Assembly: GCA_039545275.1 (NCBI GenBank) | Contig: BCHS01000005.1 | Location: 372,001 to 436,000 of the forward strand | Origin: Pseudomicrostroma phylloplanum | Taxonomy: Eukaryota; Basidiomycota; Exobasidiomycetes; Microstromatales | Direction of reading: 5' to 3' | DNA: 64,000 nt | Notes under the pieces: generated by a model | Database searches by the model: none | The model's input: the letters and a program-made list of their open reading frames with translations, nothing else | Told to the model about the DNA's origin: nothing | Translations under genes and position numbers: made by a program | Part shown: piece after piece, positions 1 through 10,058 of the stretch | Position numbering within the stretch: position 1 is the first letter of the stretch | Layout: every line of letters begins with the position of its first letter

Positions 1-996
1 GGACCAAGTGAATCCATCCACGAGGGACGAAGTGCGATCTCTGTGTAAGGCAAATGTCCCTGGCGCAGCCTCGACGTGGCCGGCCATTCCACCTACCCAG
101 GCAGTGCCGTGAGAGGGGAGACGTTGAGGAATGGGACGGACACGAAGAGGAAAGGGGATACCGATGGCAAGCGAGGCAAGAGGGAAAGTGTTGCTCAGCC
201 TCTCCCCACACTTGGGCCGGTGCCAATTTTCAGCCCCGCTGGGAGCGGAGTCGAATGGCAGCCGAGAACAACACCTCAGTCAGAAGTGCCTGGCTAGCAC
301 ACAGCAGAGGGGCCCTTTCAGACCACTGGTGGCGAGCAGAGATGTAATGGAAGTGGGAGCGAAAGGAAGAGGAGGTGAGAGTGAAAAGACTGACTGCCCT
401 GCGGCTCTGGGGAGGCCACGAGGGGTCGAGGTGATGGGTCAGGAGACACCTGCGGGTAGCTGCAAGACAGACGAGCGGAGAGCGACTTGCCTGCTTCTGG
501 GTGTGCTCCGCTCAGGCGTGACGGAACAGGATACGGGCTGCCCGCCCGGAAAGAGATGAAGGCGCGTAAAGTCGTTTGAGAGGTGAGTAGTGAGATACTG
601 GGCTGTGTCCGGAGTACGGTACGATACGAGGGACATCGTACGTCATCGACAGCACAGCACCGTCTCTGCCTCGGGGGCTGACATTTGTCAGCTCCTGCCG
701 ACGCCGACCCAATGTGTTACCGCCCTGATCGCAGGTACTCAAGAGGCGCTACGCTACTGCTATGAGCTATTTTCTGATCCTTCAAAGAAATCTACCAGGG
801 GTTGTGAGCTCGAGTAGCAGACGACATCGGCATTTGTGATCGGGTATTTCATGGCTCAGATTCGGCTTTGCCTTGGCACCCGGGCCCACACAGTGGTAAG
901 TCTCAGCCTGTGCCACCTGCCGATTGATGACATGCCAGTCGGTGACCTCATCGCTGACCGGATTGCTGCGTATGACCCGGGTTTGTTTGCTCTCGC
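1..996. other. Left-edge stretch without a recognisable gene
   Basis: Short overlapping reading frames occur on both strands (longest about 142 codons), but none has a recognisable domain, consistent splice sites or a convincing start. It lies downstream of the leftward Bet3 gene, so its right end is probably 3'UTR. A small perfect inverted repeat, GCTGACA-TT-TGTCAGC, sits near 680-695; its meaning is unknown. Confidence 0.5.
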
Positions 997-1870
997 CTAA
1001 TCATCCGCCGGCGGCGCCTCCTCCTCCATGAACTTCACGAGTCTGACCCTCAATTCAGTCTGTTCGTCTCCTCTCAGTACATCCGACACAAAGTACGCCG
1101 TTGTCTGCAATTGCACCTGGGGACGGGCAAGAGCATCAGAATCTATGGTCAGCAACACTGTGATGCCAGGGACATCAGCCCAACTCACCATCTCGAGAGC
1201 GCCTCGGATAACACCGGCCAGAACGTTGCTCCACCACAAGCCCCCCTCCCGCGCATCCGGGGGCATTTCTACAAACTCTGATAGTGGATTCTCCTCCAAT
1301 ATCAGAGAGAATTCCTGCTGTGGTTGCTGATTCTGCGAGACGCCTGTAGGATTCGACCCCGAGGCATCGGCTGGCATCGAGCTTCGATTGTGGTGGATGA
1401 CGGTTGGGGTGGTATTGAGGAACATCTTGAAGCCCACTTTGCTGATGACCTCGCCTGTGTCGCGGAAGTCTGTACATCTCGGCATGTTTGTACGAGCTAG
1501 AAAGTCCTCGATCAGCCGCGTACCAATGTTATAGCCCCTGAACATCAGGCAGGTGTGCAGTACGAGAGTAAGATGGACGTTGCTGGCGCATCAGTCAGCG
1601 GGCTCCGCGTCAACTCACATCTTGTCCAGCTGCTTGTTCACTTCACTATAGTCTTGATAGTCTTTGATGAGCTGGATGACCAGTGCACCATATGTCATCG
1701 TGAAGAGCTCACTCGACTGGCAGATGGTGGGAAGGTGATCGCATCTAGGCATGCATCAGCTTGGCCTGCTGGGCTACATCGAGCTCTGGGCACACGGCCC
1801 CACTCACCACCTTGTCTGTCCTGTTCCTCCATACCTCATCTCCTGCGGTCTTGTATTGCTTGTTTGACAT
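997..1870 (-). CDS. BET3: TRAPP complex subunit Bet3 (TRAPPC3)
   Basis: Core subunit of TRAPP, the guanine-nucleotide exchange and tethering complex for Ypt1/Rab1 on ER-Golgi vesicles. Three exons: 1870-1808, 1716-1619 and 1537-997, giving about 233 aa. Exon 1 encodes MSNKQYKTAGDEVWRNRTDKV, exon 2 the ELFTMTYGALVIQLIKDY helix, and exon 3 begins with GYNIGTRLIEDFLAR. All three are hallmarks of Bet3, and the DFRDTGEVISKVGFKMFLN motif follows. The start is the ATG that opens the conserved MSNKQY sequence. Splice sites are GTGAGT/CAG and keep phase. The protein is some 40 residues longer than usual Bet3 because of a Ser/Asn/Gln-rich insertion after the TPTV motif. The 229-nt gap to the next gene is a divergent promoter shared with the cyclophilin gene. 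Confidence 0.95.
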
Positions 1871-2098
1871 CGTAGGTGAACCAAGCGGTGCGATGGTGGA
1901 CCAGCAGACGAGATCGGCACCAATGGAAGGAAATGGCAGCAATGCAATCGCCATGCGTCTGTGCGGAAGCCAGATTTGGATCGCGGCTCTGCTTCCGACG
2001 GGGAGACGTGCAGGCAGAGCTTCTCACTCTACTTCTTCCTCTCCCTCTGGACCTGAGGCAGCAGAGACCTCCCACGAGCCTTGCTGACGTTTGCAACG

Positions 2099-4066
2099 AT
2101 GCCTCGAAAGACGGACAGGCTCTTCGTGACTCAGGCAGAGCACTCTGGCGTGTTTGGCCAGCATACAGCCGGCTCAGGCGGACACATTGCTCGAGCGACG
2201 CAGGCGCAATACCAGCCGCTTCCTTTTACCAGCTGCGCCATCTCGCTGCAATCCTGGTCGAGTCCAGTCTGCGATAGGGAGGAAGGGACAATATACGAAC
2301 TCACGAACATCTTGCCCTGGATCAAGAAGCATGGTCACTCGCCGGCTACCGGCAAGCCTATCAAAGCTGCAGATCTCGTCACCCTACATTTCCACAAGAA
2401 CGAGGCAACAGGATCTTGGCAAGATCCCGTGTCTTTCAAGGCATTCAACGATTCTACCCACCTCGTAGCGATCGCTACATCGGGCAATGTCTTTGCGTTT
2501 GATACAGTGCAGCAGCTCAACGTCAAGGCCAAGTTCTGGTCAGATCTACTGACGGGGGAGACCTTCACGCGGAAGGACCTCATCACGCTTCAGGATCCTA
2601 ACAATGTCTCTGGCAGGAGTATAGCGAATCTGTTCCATCTCAAGCAAGGTCTGGAGCTCACAGCTGCAGACAAAGGAGAACAAGAGAACACGGAAGAGGT
2701 CAATGTAGCAGCTACAGGCAGCGCCAGCAGCCTTCTGAAGAAGATTAGAGAGCAGACGGAGGACGCGAAGAAAGCAAAGACGCAGGCGGGAGATGCGGCA
2801 CTCGAGAAAATGAAGAAGGCGGCAGCTGAGGCGTCAAGCTCATCGGCGACAGGTATTGCGATGGCCTCCTCCTCCTCCTCAACAGCCCGGCACATTGGGA
2901 CTGGGACTACTGGCAAGACATCTGCCAGCTTCACCTCGACTGGCCTAACGCCAAGCACAAAGATGGAGAGGGAGGTGATCAATGAGGAGGACATGATGTA
3001 CGAGGACATCAAGAAGGGACAAAAAGGAAAGGGTCCTTACAAGGGTTATGTCAGGATGGTGACGAATTTCGGTCAGTACGAGACAGCGCAGGGCCATCGC
3101 AATACCCGGCACTGAACAAGCTTACTCTCCAATCCCTGCAGGTCCTCTTAACATGGAGCTTCACTGTGACAAGGCGCCAAAGACATGTCACAACTTTCTC
3201 GCACTGTGTTCGCGCGGAGCCTACACCTCGACTACCTTTCATCGCAACATTCCAGGCTTTATGGTTCAAGGAGGAGACCCCACAGGCACCGGTCGCGGAG
3301 GAGAATCGATGTGGGGGAAGCCCTTCGCAGATGAGCTCACAACGCCGGGCGCGTATCGTCACACCGCTAGAGGCGTGATATCAATGGCAAATCGAGGGCC
3401 AGACACCAACACATCCCAGTTCTTCATCCTATATGGGGCGAAACCTCATCTGGATAAGAGGCACACCGGTGAGTAAGCCTGGGGAAGGATCGCCCTAGAA
3501 TTCGACACTGATCAATCCTCTCTCCTCTTGCTGCCAGTCTTTGGCCAACTCGTCGACTCTCCGTCAGCGACTTTGGACGCCCTTGAGTTGATCCCAACAG
3601 AGCCCGGAACGGACAAACCTATGCGTGCAATTCGCATCATGGACGTGCACGTATTCACGGACCCCTTTGCAGACTATCAGGAGAAGTTAGATCGGAAGCT
3701 TCATCGGCAGGACGAGTCTGAAGTTGCGAAGAGAGAGGCAAAGAGGAGAAAGAGGGAGGAAGACAGAACGACCTGGTGCGTATACAATCCTGCCAAATAT
3801 TGGTGCAATTTAGGGCTGACTCTTTCCACTCTTCCTTGTGTAGGCTGGGCACTAATCTGGGGAGCAAAGACGAGTCTGGGGAGCGGAACAGCAAAGATGC
3901 CTTTGCAAGCCTGACCTCCTCTTCGAATGGCGTAGGCAAATATCTCGGTCAGCAAAGGACAGGATCATCATCGACCACTCTGGAGAGCGCAAGAGGCGTA
4001 GCTGGTGAGACGGATAGCAAAAAGAGGAAAGAAGGTGGAGGTTTTGGAGACTTCTCTGGATGGTAG
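2099..4066 (+). CDS. CYP8: U-box/cyclophilin peptidyl-prolyl isomerase, PPIL2/Cyp8 type
   Basis: Nuclear cyclophilin with an N-terminal U-box-like domain; the family (PPIL2/CYC4/Cyp60) is linked to the spliceosome and to ubiquitin ligase activity. Four exons, 2099-3071, 3142-3468, 3538-3775 and 3844-4066, give 586 aa in phase. The N-terminal [14 protein letters not shown] and the tandem U-box motif ([17 protein letters not shown], then a second half with [19 protein letters not shown]) match the family. Next comes a Ser/Lys/Ala-rich linker. The cyclophilin domain starts at [16 protein letters not shown] and carries [19 protein letters not shown] (catalytic Arg of the FHR motif present) and SQFFILY. 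The tail ends in a lysine-rich stretch and WLGTNL. The start is the ATG opening MPRKTD; the frame runs upstream of it but is not conserved there. Confidence 0.93.
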
Positions 4067-4958
4067 ATCGCGGCCTTAAGACCCGGAGCGCCAAGCGTAT
4101 TGCGCCCTACAGGGCGTCATCAGGAAAGGCTGGCCTCACAGTCGCCCAGAAACAACGTTCTCATCATGTACGCTACGTCCAGCGCTGCAAATGTATACCC
4201 TATCGTCTATCCACCTGGCCTCCGCAACGATCGCGTCGCGATAGCAATTGCCCTTGCGTCAGCGGATTCTGTCGCCGCAAAGTCTTTGTTGCACCGCCGG
4301 AAGGGCGCCTTCCCAAAGAACTGTCAACGAGAGCAAAGTCGGAGATCAGCAACCGTGGCCCTGTCAAGGTCATTGCTGTCTTCTTCGGCAGGTTCTCGGC
4401 CAAAGAGCGGCCTTGACGATTGCTATCCGAGAAGTTTTCTTGAGGCACTCGAAGTCTCGAAGCACACAAATCTCGGCTTCTACCCGCTCTGTGTTTTGCA
4501 TTGGCTCAAGAGCAATCCTAGCAGAGCGAGAACGTTCCCTCTGTCGTTGGTAGCAAGGGCGGCATACCCGCCCAGATGTGGCCGTGAGGATGCGCTGCAG
4601 CAGATCGGAGAAGTGACAAGCGGCAGTTCAACGGATGACATAGCTCTCGCGGTCTTCGTGTTTGCAGGCAAGCGCCTGAGCAAGCGCTGACAGTCCATAT
4701 AAGACGGATCAAGCACTGAAAGCTTTTGCTTTCCTTCCTTCCCTCAGCAGCGCTCACATCCATGCATACACACCCATATTCCTCTCAAGCTCGATACCTA
4801 TAACTGAAGCCGGTCTTCAGTCAGTTAGCCACAAGCCGCAGTCCAATTCTCAGCAGCAACTGTCAGCATCGTGCCTTCGTCCAGTGGCAGACGTCCCTGT
4901 CTCGCTCAAAGGTCTGGTCAGAGGCTCGCCACCATCTCATTGCTTTTCTTTCACCGTC
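4067..4958. other. Intergenic stretch with one uncertain reading frame
   Basis: Lies between the cyclophilin gene and the small secreted protein. A forward frame from an ATG at 4166 to 4690 could encode about 174 aa starting MYATSSAANVYPIVYPPG. It has no domain I recognise and its composition (Arg/Ser-rich) is like chance frames here, so I do not call it a gene. A TATA-like CATATAAGAC lies near 4696, and a 6-bp inverted repeat (CTGAAG/CTTCAG) at about 4805-4821. Confidence 0.4.
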
Positions 4959-5708
4959 ATGCAGACCATTTTCAGCCTTCTGCTTCTGGCTCTCACGACC
5001 GGAATCGCGTTGGCCGCTCCTGCCGCTACCTCTCGCCCTCATTGGCAAGAGCAAACCGGCGATCTTGACCCCTTCAGGGCGGATCTTGCGGCGTCGACGG
5101 CAGCACTTCGGAGTATCCCGCCAGCAAGTGATTCCATGCTTGCCAAGACGTATGCACTGGCAAATAGAGCCGAAGCAGCAACGCTTAATGCCGACCTCAC
5201 CCATGTCGATGTCTTGCCCCGAAACGGAGATACCGACAGGGGAATTGTGAGTACCGGGTATGCAAACAGGGGTGCACGCGGCAGGAGGCTTAGCCACGAC
5301 TCTGATGTAGGGGGAGAAGAGGTGATGACGCGAAGTCCTGACGATCTCCTGCCGGACAATGAAGGTCTCTTGCTCGGGCGAGAGCCACGAGGAATCGGGA
5401 AACGTCTGGGCGTAGCTCTTGGAGGCGGGGCTTTCGGAGCTATGATGGCACAATTGGGCCAAGCACTGATTTTGGGGGTAGATCCCATACCATTGAAGTC
5501 GAAGAGGAGTCTGCACGATGTACGGGATTCTGACGAAAAGGAGGAGACTATGGTACAAGAGAAGCGGGCACAACCGAGCTTCTTTGACGCCCTGGCGAGG
5601 AAGCTATTCGAGAAGTTCTTCACTTCTGGCGGAGGAGGTGTGATTTACCAGCCCTTGCGATACAAGTTCCGACAAATCTTTGGTAAAGCTCAGCATGGTC
5701 ACACTTGA
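4959..5708 (+). CDS. Predicted small secreted protein, function unknown
   Basis: Single-exon gene of 249 aa. The N-terminus MQTIFSLLLLALTTGIALAAPA is a textbook secretion signal with cleavage expected after ALA around residue 19-20. The start was chosen because this ATG begins exactly at the signal peptide; an upstream in-frame ATG at 4884 would bury it. No cysteine-rich scaffold and no known domain. Several dibasic sites (RR near 110, KR near 150, KR near 182, KR near 202) could be cut by a Kex2-type protease. A glycine/hydrophobic segment (LGVALGGGAFGAMMAQLGQA, about 152-171) may be membrane-active or a packing helix. The C-terminus is basic and aromatic (FFDALARKLFEKFF). It could be an effector-like or cell-surface protein, but nothing in the neighbourhood supports one choice. 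Confidence 0.72.
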   Translation: MQTIFSLLLLALTTGIALAAPAATSRPHWQEQTGDLDPFRADLAASTAALRSIPPASDSMLAKTYALANRAEAATLNADLTHVDVLPRNGDTDRGIVSTGYANRGARGRRLSHDSDVGGEEVMTRSPDDLLPDNEGLLLGREPRGIGKRLGVALGGGAFGAMMAQLGQALILGVDPIPLKSKRSLHDVRDSDEKEETMVQEKRAQPSFFDALARKLFEKFFTSGGGGVIYQPLRYKFRQIFGKAQHGHT

Positions 5709-6913
5709 TCTACACGAGGGCGACGTCAGAATGGCATCGTCCTCCACTTTGCCTCGCATGGCCTGGTGTGAGCTGGAAATCTAAAGACAGGCAGCAGCTC
5801 GCAGGCCGAAATATCCTTGAGCTTGGCCGACTCCAAGTGACTCGTGGAAGCAACGACCTTGAACTTTCCTCAAAACAGACGGATAGATCTGCTGTCGAAC
5901 AGGTCTGGATTGCTTAGTCGCTCAACTCGCCCCTGTTACCCTCAAGATCCTCCGCGCCCACCGATCTGCCTTCTCCCCGCCTCTATCATGAAGACCTCCT
6001 GTAGCACGACTCGCAAGCACGTCGGACTTTCTCCGCTTTTCAGCTCTTATAGCAATACACTGACCATTCGTGACCATGATCAATTGTCTGCTTCCTGCCC
6101 TTGAACTCTTGCGTAGCTGAGAACAGCATGCCAAGCGGAGGTCAGCCATACGAGGCCTCTTCCCGCCTTGGCTCCCGCGTGTGATTCCGAGGCTGAGCTG
6201 CAGTGCGCGCCTCCAACTCCACAACATTGCATTTGTCCGCTCGCCCCTCCCCAGGCAGGCAACCGGTATCTCCTCGCTCTCCAACACCATCATCGCCGAA
6301 TTCCATCCACGAACAGCTCGTACTCCCCGTCGTCTGCCTTCTCTCCTCAGAGCGTCTCGACACTCGGGACTACTCTGTGCGTGTGCATCCGCGCTTGTCC
6401 CTCGACTGAGGTGAGTAGGTCGAGGTTGGCATGAGCTAACAGGAGAGCAAGGGTCAGGCGAGCGGAGGCAATCTGGGGCGGTAGCTCAGTCGCGGCTGGC
6501 CAGCCCTCGCAGATCATGGAGAAGGGAGCAGGGATAGACAGAACTATTGCTCAGCTCAAGATGACCTCTTTGCAGCCAGCGCTACATGTCATACCTAGCT
6601 CCCGAAGGCAGCGGTGGGGAAGGGCTCTAGCAGGCGGCTTGCGCGAGACCGGATGGGATTTGCGGGGCTGCCGACGCTACCAACCGATGAGAGCGATTGA
6701 GCTGACTCTTGCCTTTACGATATCTGCGTCTCTCGGTATATAGACCCTTCTATAGCTACGACCCGTTACTAGTGGCGCGACTGGCGCTCATCGAGCTTCT
6801 CAATCCTTGCCCGTCCGCCACTACTTGAACACAAGGCCAGCTGCGCCCGCCCTCCTCGAACCTACTGGACCAATCCCCCTCTTTCCATCACCTCCTCGTC
6901 TTCCTCTCGCGCA
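5709..6913. other. 1.2-kb intergenic stretch
   Basis: No supported gene. Frames on both strands are short and lack domains. The right end, pyrimidine-rich with CTCCTCGTCTTCCTCTCGC just before the ATG at 6914, looks like the Snf7 5'UTR. A GGCGGTAGCTCAGTCGCGG stretch at 6478 resembles a tRNA A-box but has no B-box partner. Confidence 0.5.
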
Positions 6914-7897
6914 ATGTCGTGGACATCTTGGCTAGTGGGAAAGCGGGAGAACACGCATGCGGCTAGGGATGCCATCGTAGGCCTGCGATCGCAGTTGCTG
7001 ATGCTGGAGAAGAAGGAGGAGCATTTGAACAAGAAGATCGCGGATGAGATGAAGAAGGCAAAGGCGAATGTGACTACAAACAAGAGGGGTGAGTAGGATG
7101 CTCACGATGCTATGCGGGGAACTAACACTACCTGCACTGCTGGCCGCTCACACGATGATGAGGGCGCTGACCTATATCCTGGCCCGTCTCTGCATCCCTC
7201 AGTCGCACAAGCTGCGCTACGGCAGAAGAAGGCGTACGAGAATGAGCTAGATCGGATCGCAGGCACAAGGATGACCTTGGAGACGCAAGTCAACGCCATC
7301 GAGTCAGCAAATATGAACTTGGAGACGATGACCGCGATGAGGAAGGGAGCGGATGCTCTGAGGAATATCCATGGCTCACTGTGGGTATCAAGAATAGCCA
7401 GGCGAGGCTTCGCTCACGGACAATGGCCTGTGGCAGTAAGCTGACTCCTTTTGCCCCCTCTCCGTCTCTCATACTAGCAACATCGACAAGGTCGACTCCA
7501 CTATGGACTCGATTCGGGAGCAGATGGACCTCACGAACGAGATTTCAGATGCCATTTCGAACCCGGTGGGCATGGGCCACGACCTAGACGAGGTGAGTAG
7601 CGTGAAGCTACATCCCGATGAGGGCTCTCTCCTGTGGCTCTCTCGTCATGTGAGTCGGTATACTGACCCTCCTTTCTGTCTTTGCGATCTCAGGACGAGC
7701 TCAAGAACGAATTGGAGGAGCTAGAGCAGGAGGAGCTGAACGAGAGGCTGGTAGGCGCAGAGTCTGTGCCGTCACACGTCCCCGCCGTTGCTGGTCCCAG
7801 CCGAGTGTCACAGACGTCGAGACCACAACAGCAGGCGCAGGAGGAAGACGACGACGATGCAGAGCTCAGGGCTTTGCAGGCCGAGTTGGCCATGTGA
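6914..7897 (+). CDS. SNF7: ESCRT-III subunit Snf7/Vps32 (CHMP4)
   Basis: Main filament-forming subunit of ESCRT-III, which drives inward budding and scission at endosomes. In fungi it also acts in the Rim101/PacC pH pathway. Four exons, 6914-7088, 7203-7380, 7478-7592 and 7694-7897, give 223 aa in phase. Family features seen: short N-terminal MSWTSWLVGKRE, basic coiled-coil helices (LRSQLLMLEKKEEHLNKKI; RQKKAYENELDRIAGTRMTLETQVNAIESAN), the MRKGADALRNIH segment, and an acidic C-terminal tail with DELKNELEELEQEELNERL and a final DDAELRALQAELAM, the usual MIM/autoinhibitory region. Acidic helices follow basic ones as in CHMP4. The second donor is GTGGGT; all others are GTGAGT. Confidence 0.94.
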
Positions 7898-8589
7898 GGA
7901 CTTGACGAGGTAGAACCGGATCCTCGCCAGATCCAGAGGGGCGGTCTTACGTATAGGTGGCTTTTGTTCCTGCTCCAGTCATTCTCTGTCTCACCTACCA
8001 TGTTCGTATTTCCAGAAGTTGGGCCCCTTGTAATTCAGACATGATCAGAACACGCTGGACGAGGTTGCCTTGCTTGCGTAGGTTGAGCCGATTTCTGCGA
8101 GCTTGGGCTGTGATCTCCGAGTACGGGTGGAAACCTCGAGCCTGCAGTGCGTAGAGTGCATGAGGAGAATGTGACACAGCAGATGGTGAGAGCAATCAGG
8201 CACAAAGTTATGCCACCATGACTCCCGCGCAATGGCAGTTTGTCACATCACTTCTTCAGTCTACCTTCCTCTTTTCTTCCTCTTTTGACACTCCCTCTCT
8301 CGCTCACCGTGATGATCGCCCTCATTTTCCACTCGATCTCCTCAGCCTCGGATGCAGAACTCAACCCTTCCACGGCTTCCTCTTTGCAGACTCCTAGCGC
8401 TGTCGACACGACCATGACGGCTGGCAGAAGCGCCTCAGCCACAACGCTAAGCTTGGGGTCCGCAGGGCGTTATCCCCCGGCCATGTCAGAATGCCAGTGA
8501 GCTGTCACAGTCCTTCGCCTTTCTTCTTGTGGCTATCTCTGCGCAAGCGGTGGTTATGCGAGCTGGTCCTGCGGTGTATGCTGCTCTAG

Positions 8590-9430
8590 GTCTTCCTCCT
8601 TTGCGTGAGTGGCTATTCGATTGAATCCCCAGCGTGGATATGATAAGACCAAAGTCCGGTGGATGTCTTTGCAGCAAATGACCTCGTGGGATATTCTATT
8701 TGATCTGCCTCTTTTCTCCAGCTTCGAGCCATGTCGTGCAAAACAGGATGCTGACAGTTCCCGCCCTGTGGGCCATTACGCGACTTTGCTTTTCCCAGGG
8801 CGGAGCGTGAGCGGCCACAGAGTACGCTTTAAAAGGTGTTGCTGTACCATGCTGTAGCGCACGGAAGTGAGCCATCTCTCCGCCACTGCTTTAGGTTGAT
8901 CAGGTGAGTGGATTCGCGGCCTGTGCTCTCTACCTCGGGAATGATGACGAAACATACCGTTACTTTGAGGGCCTTGCCACCATGATCTAAGAAAAACCCC
9001 TCTGATCCTAACGTTCTCGATCTACGCTAAGCCTCACTCGTCATGCGAGGCAAAAGGCTGACCTGCCGTATCACGCCGCCTGTTGCACAGCCTTACTGGT
9101 TCTATAGTCGAAGCAAGTGACCCATTCGGCGATAGGAAAGATTCAAACATACTAGCTCTTGCTCTTTCATTACAATGCGATACGAGGGGCAGGTGAGTCA
9201 CTGGGTCAGGTCTTGCTGAGGTGAGTGACTATGTGGCCTGCGCTTTCAACACTAGCAGGAACGTGATGAGACAATTTCTACAGGGGCTATGCCATCAACG
9301 GCACTGAGAGCCGAAGCGAAGCGTATATCTGACTCTGACGATTCGGAAGCTGTCAGACGAACCAAAGTGCTGACATCCCATGTTGTGCCGGCGATGCCAC
9401 AGCTTTACTTGCGACTGAGTACATGAGAAT
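8590..9430 (+). repeat. Decayed tandem repeat, about 310-bp period, at least three copies
   Basis: Two landmarks recur in the same order. A GTGAGTG-type block lies at 8605, 8904 and 9221, and an A-rich run followed by GCTGAC lies at 8750, 9057 and 9369. Spacings are 299/317 and 307/312 bp. Copies two and three align best: GTGAGTGxxTxxGxGGCCTGxGCT, then about 150 bp further GCTGACxTxCCxTxT...GCCGxC...GCxCAGCxTTACT. Copy one is more diverged. The last copy keeps a short open frame at 9289-9426 (45 aa, MPSTALRAEAKR...). Copy two has a stop upstream in the matching frame but ends in a similar tail and stop. A fourth, weaker copy may lie near 8310-8460. Confidence 0.55.
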
Positions 9431-9918
9431 GGCGCGTGACAGGCCACAGATGAGTACCCGTATACAGCTCGCTGCTGCCGCGCGGCACTAGACGAAATCT
9501 GCGGCTGCAAAGAGATTGTCGGCCCACAAGAAATTCATCTCGCCAGCATGAGCAGAGGAACGTTCCGGCTCCAATTACCATGCTAATTACTTTGAGCCGG
9601 CCTCTTCGTAGTCAGGAGCAAACGCCGTGCCCCCTGTCACGGGCCGCCGATCTCATGGCGCGCCTCTCGACAGGTGAAAGGGGAGCGTCCCTCACTGCAC
9701 CCCACGCCCATGGCGCGGCTCAGGGAATGTTCTCAGCCGTGCCGCTTTCACCGCACTTGCTAGCCACACTCCACGCTTTGTAATGGATCAAACGGGCCTC
9801 TCAACCCCCCACTTTAGACCCTACCTTGCTGTGCAGGCAGCACGGCCGGAGCTTGAGCGTAATAGAAGAAGGGAAACACTGGTGCACCCCTCGCCGGCGA
9901 GAAATAGCTACGATGAGG

Positions 9919-9924
9919 TATAAG
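9919..9924 (+). promoter_or_regulatory. Probable TATA box of the secreted repeat-protein gene
   Basis: GGTATAAGAACGGG, 135 bp upstream of the ATG at 10059 and followed by a pyrimidine-rich leader (CTTTCTCGTCTCCCTTCACCC), as expected for a strongly expressed fungal gene. Assigned by position and motif only. Confidence 0.4.
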
Positions 9925-10058
9925 AACGGGCCTCTTTGCAATCTTTCTCGTCTCCCTTCACCCACAGTCTTCCACTCGAAGAACTCCACACCAATCTCGC
10001 TACACAAAGTCAGCTTCTCCCCCTTTGCACCCCTCAAAGCCCACCTCTAGTCTTAAGC

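Larger units (their letters stand above)
7898..10058. other. 2.2-kb gene-poor stretch containing a decayed tandem repeat
   Basis: No convincing gene. Roughly 8590-9430 contains a degenerate tandem repeat, listed separately. A pyrimidine-rich segment at 8240-8320 yields only low-complexity frames. The right end holds the promoter of the secreted repeat protein: a TATAAG at 9919-9924 lies 135 bp before its ATG. A stretch at 9600-9780 has a forward frame of 67 codons with no recognisable domain. Confidence 0.5.

Noticed and set aside
131..559. 142-codon frame at the left edge
   Set aside because: No recognisable domain; overlapping frames on both strands are just as long.
4166..4690. Rightward frame of about 174 codons after the cyclophilin gene
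   Set aside because: No domain, Arg/Ser-rich composition typical of chance frames, no clear promoter or leader.
6478..6540. tRNA-like A-box (GGTAGCTCAGTCG)
   Set aside because: No B-box (GGTTCGAATCC-like) at proper distance and no cloverleaf or acceptor pairing seen.
9138..9150. B-box-like AGATTCAAAC
   Set aside because: No A-box upstream and it falls inside the decayed tandem repeat.
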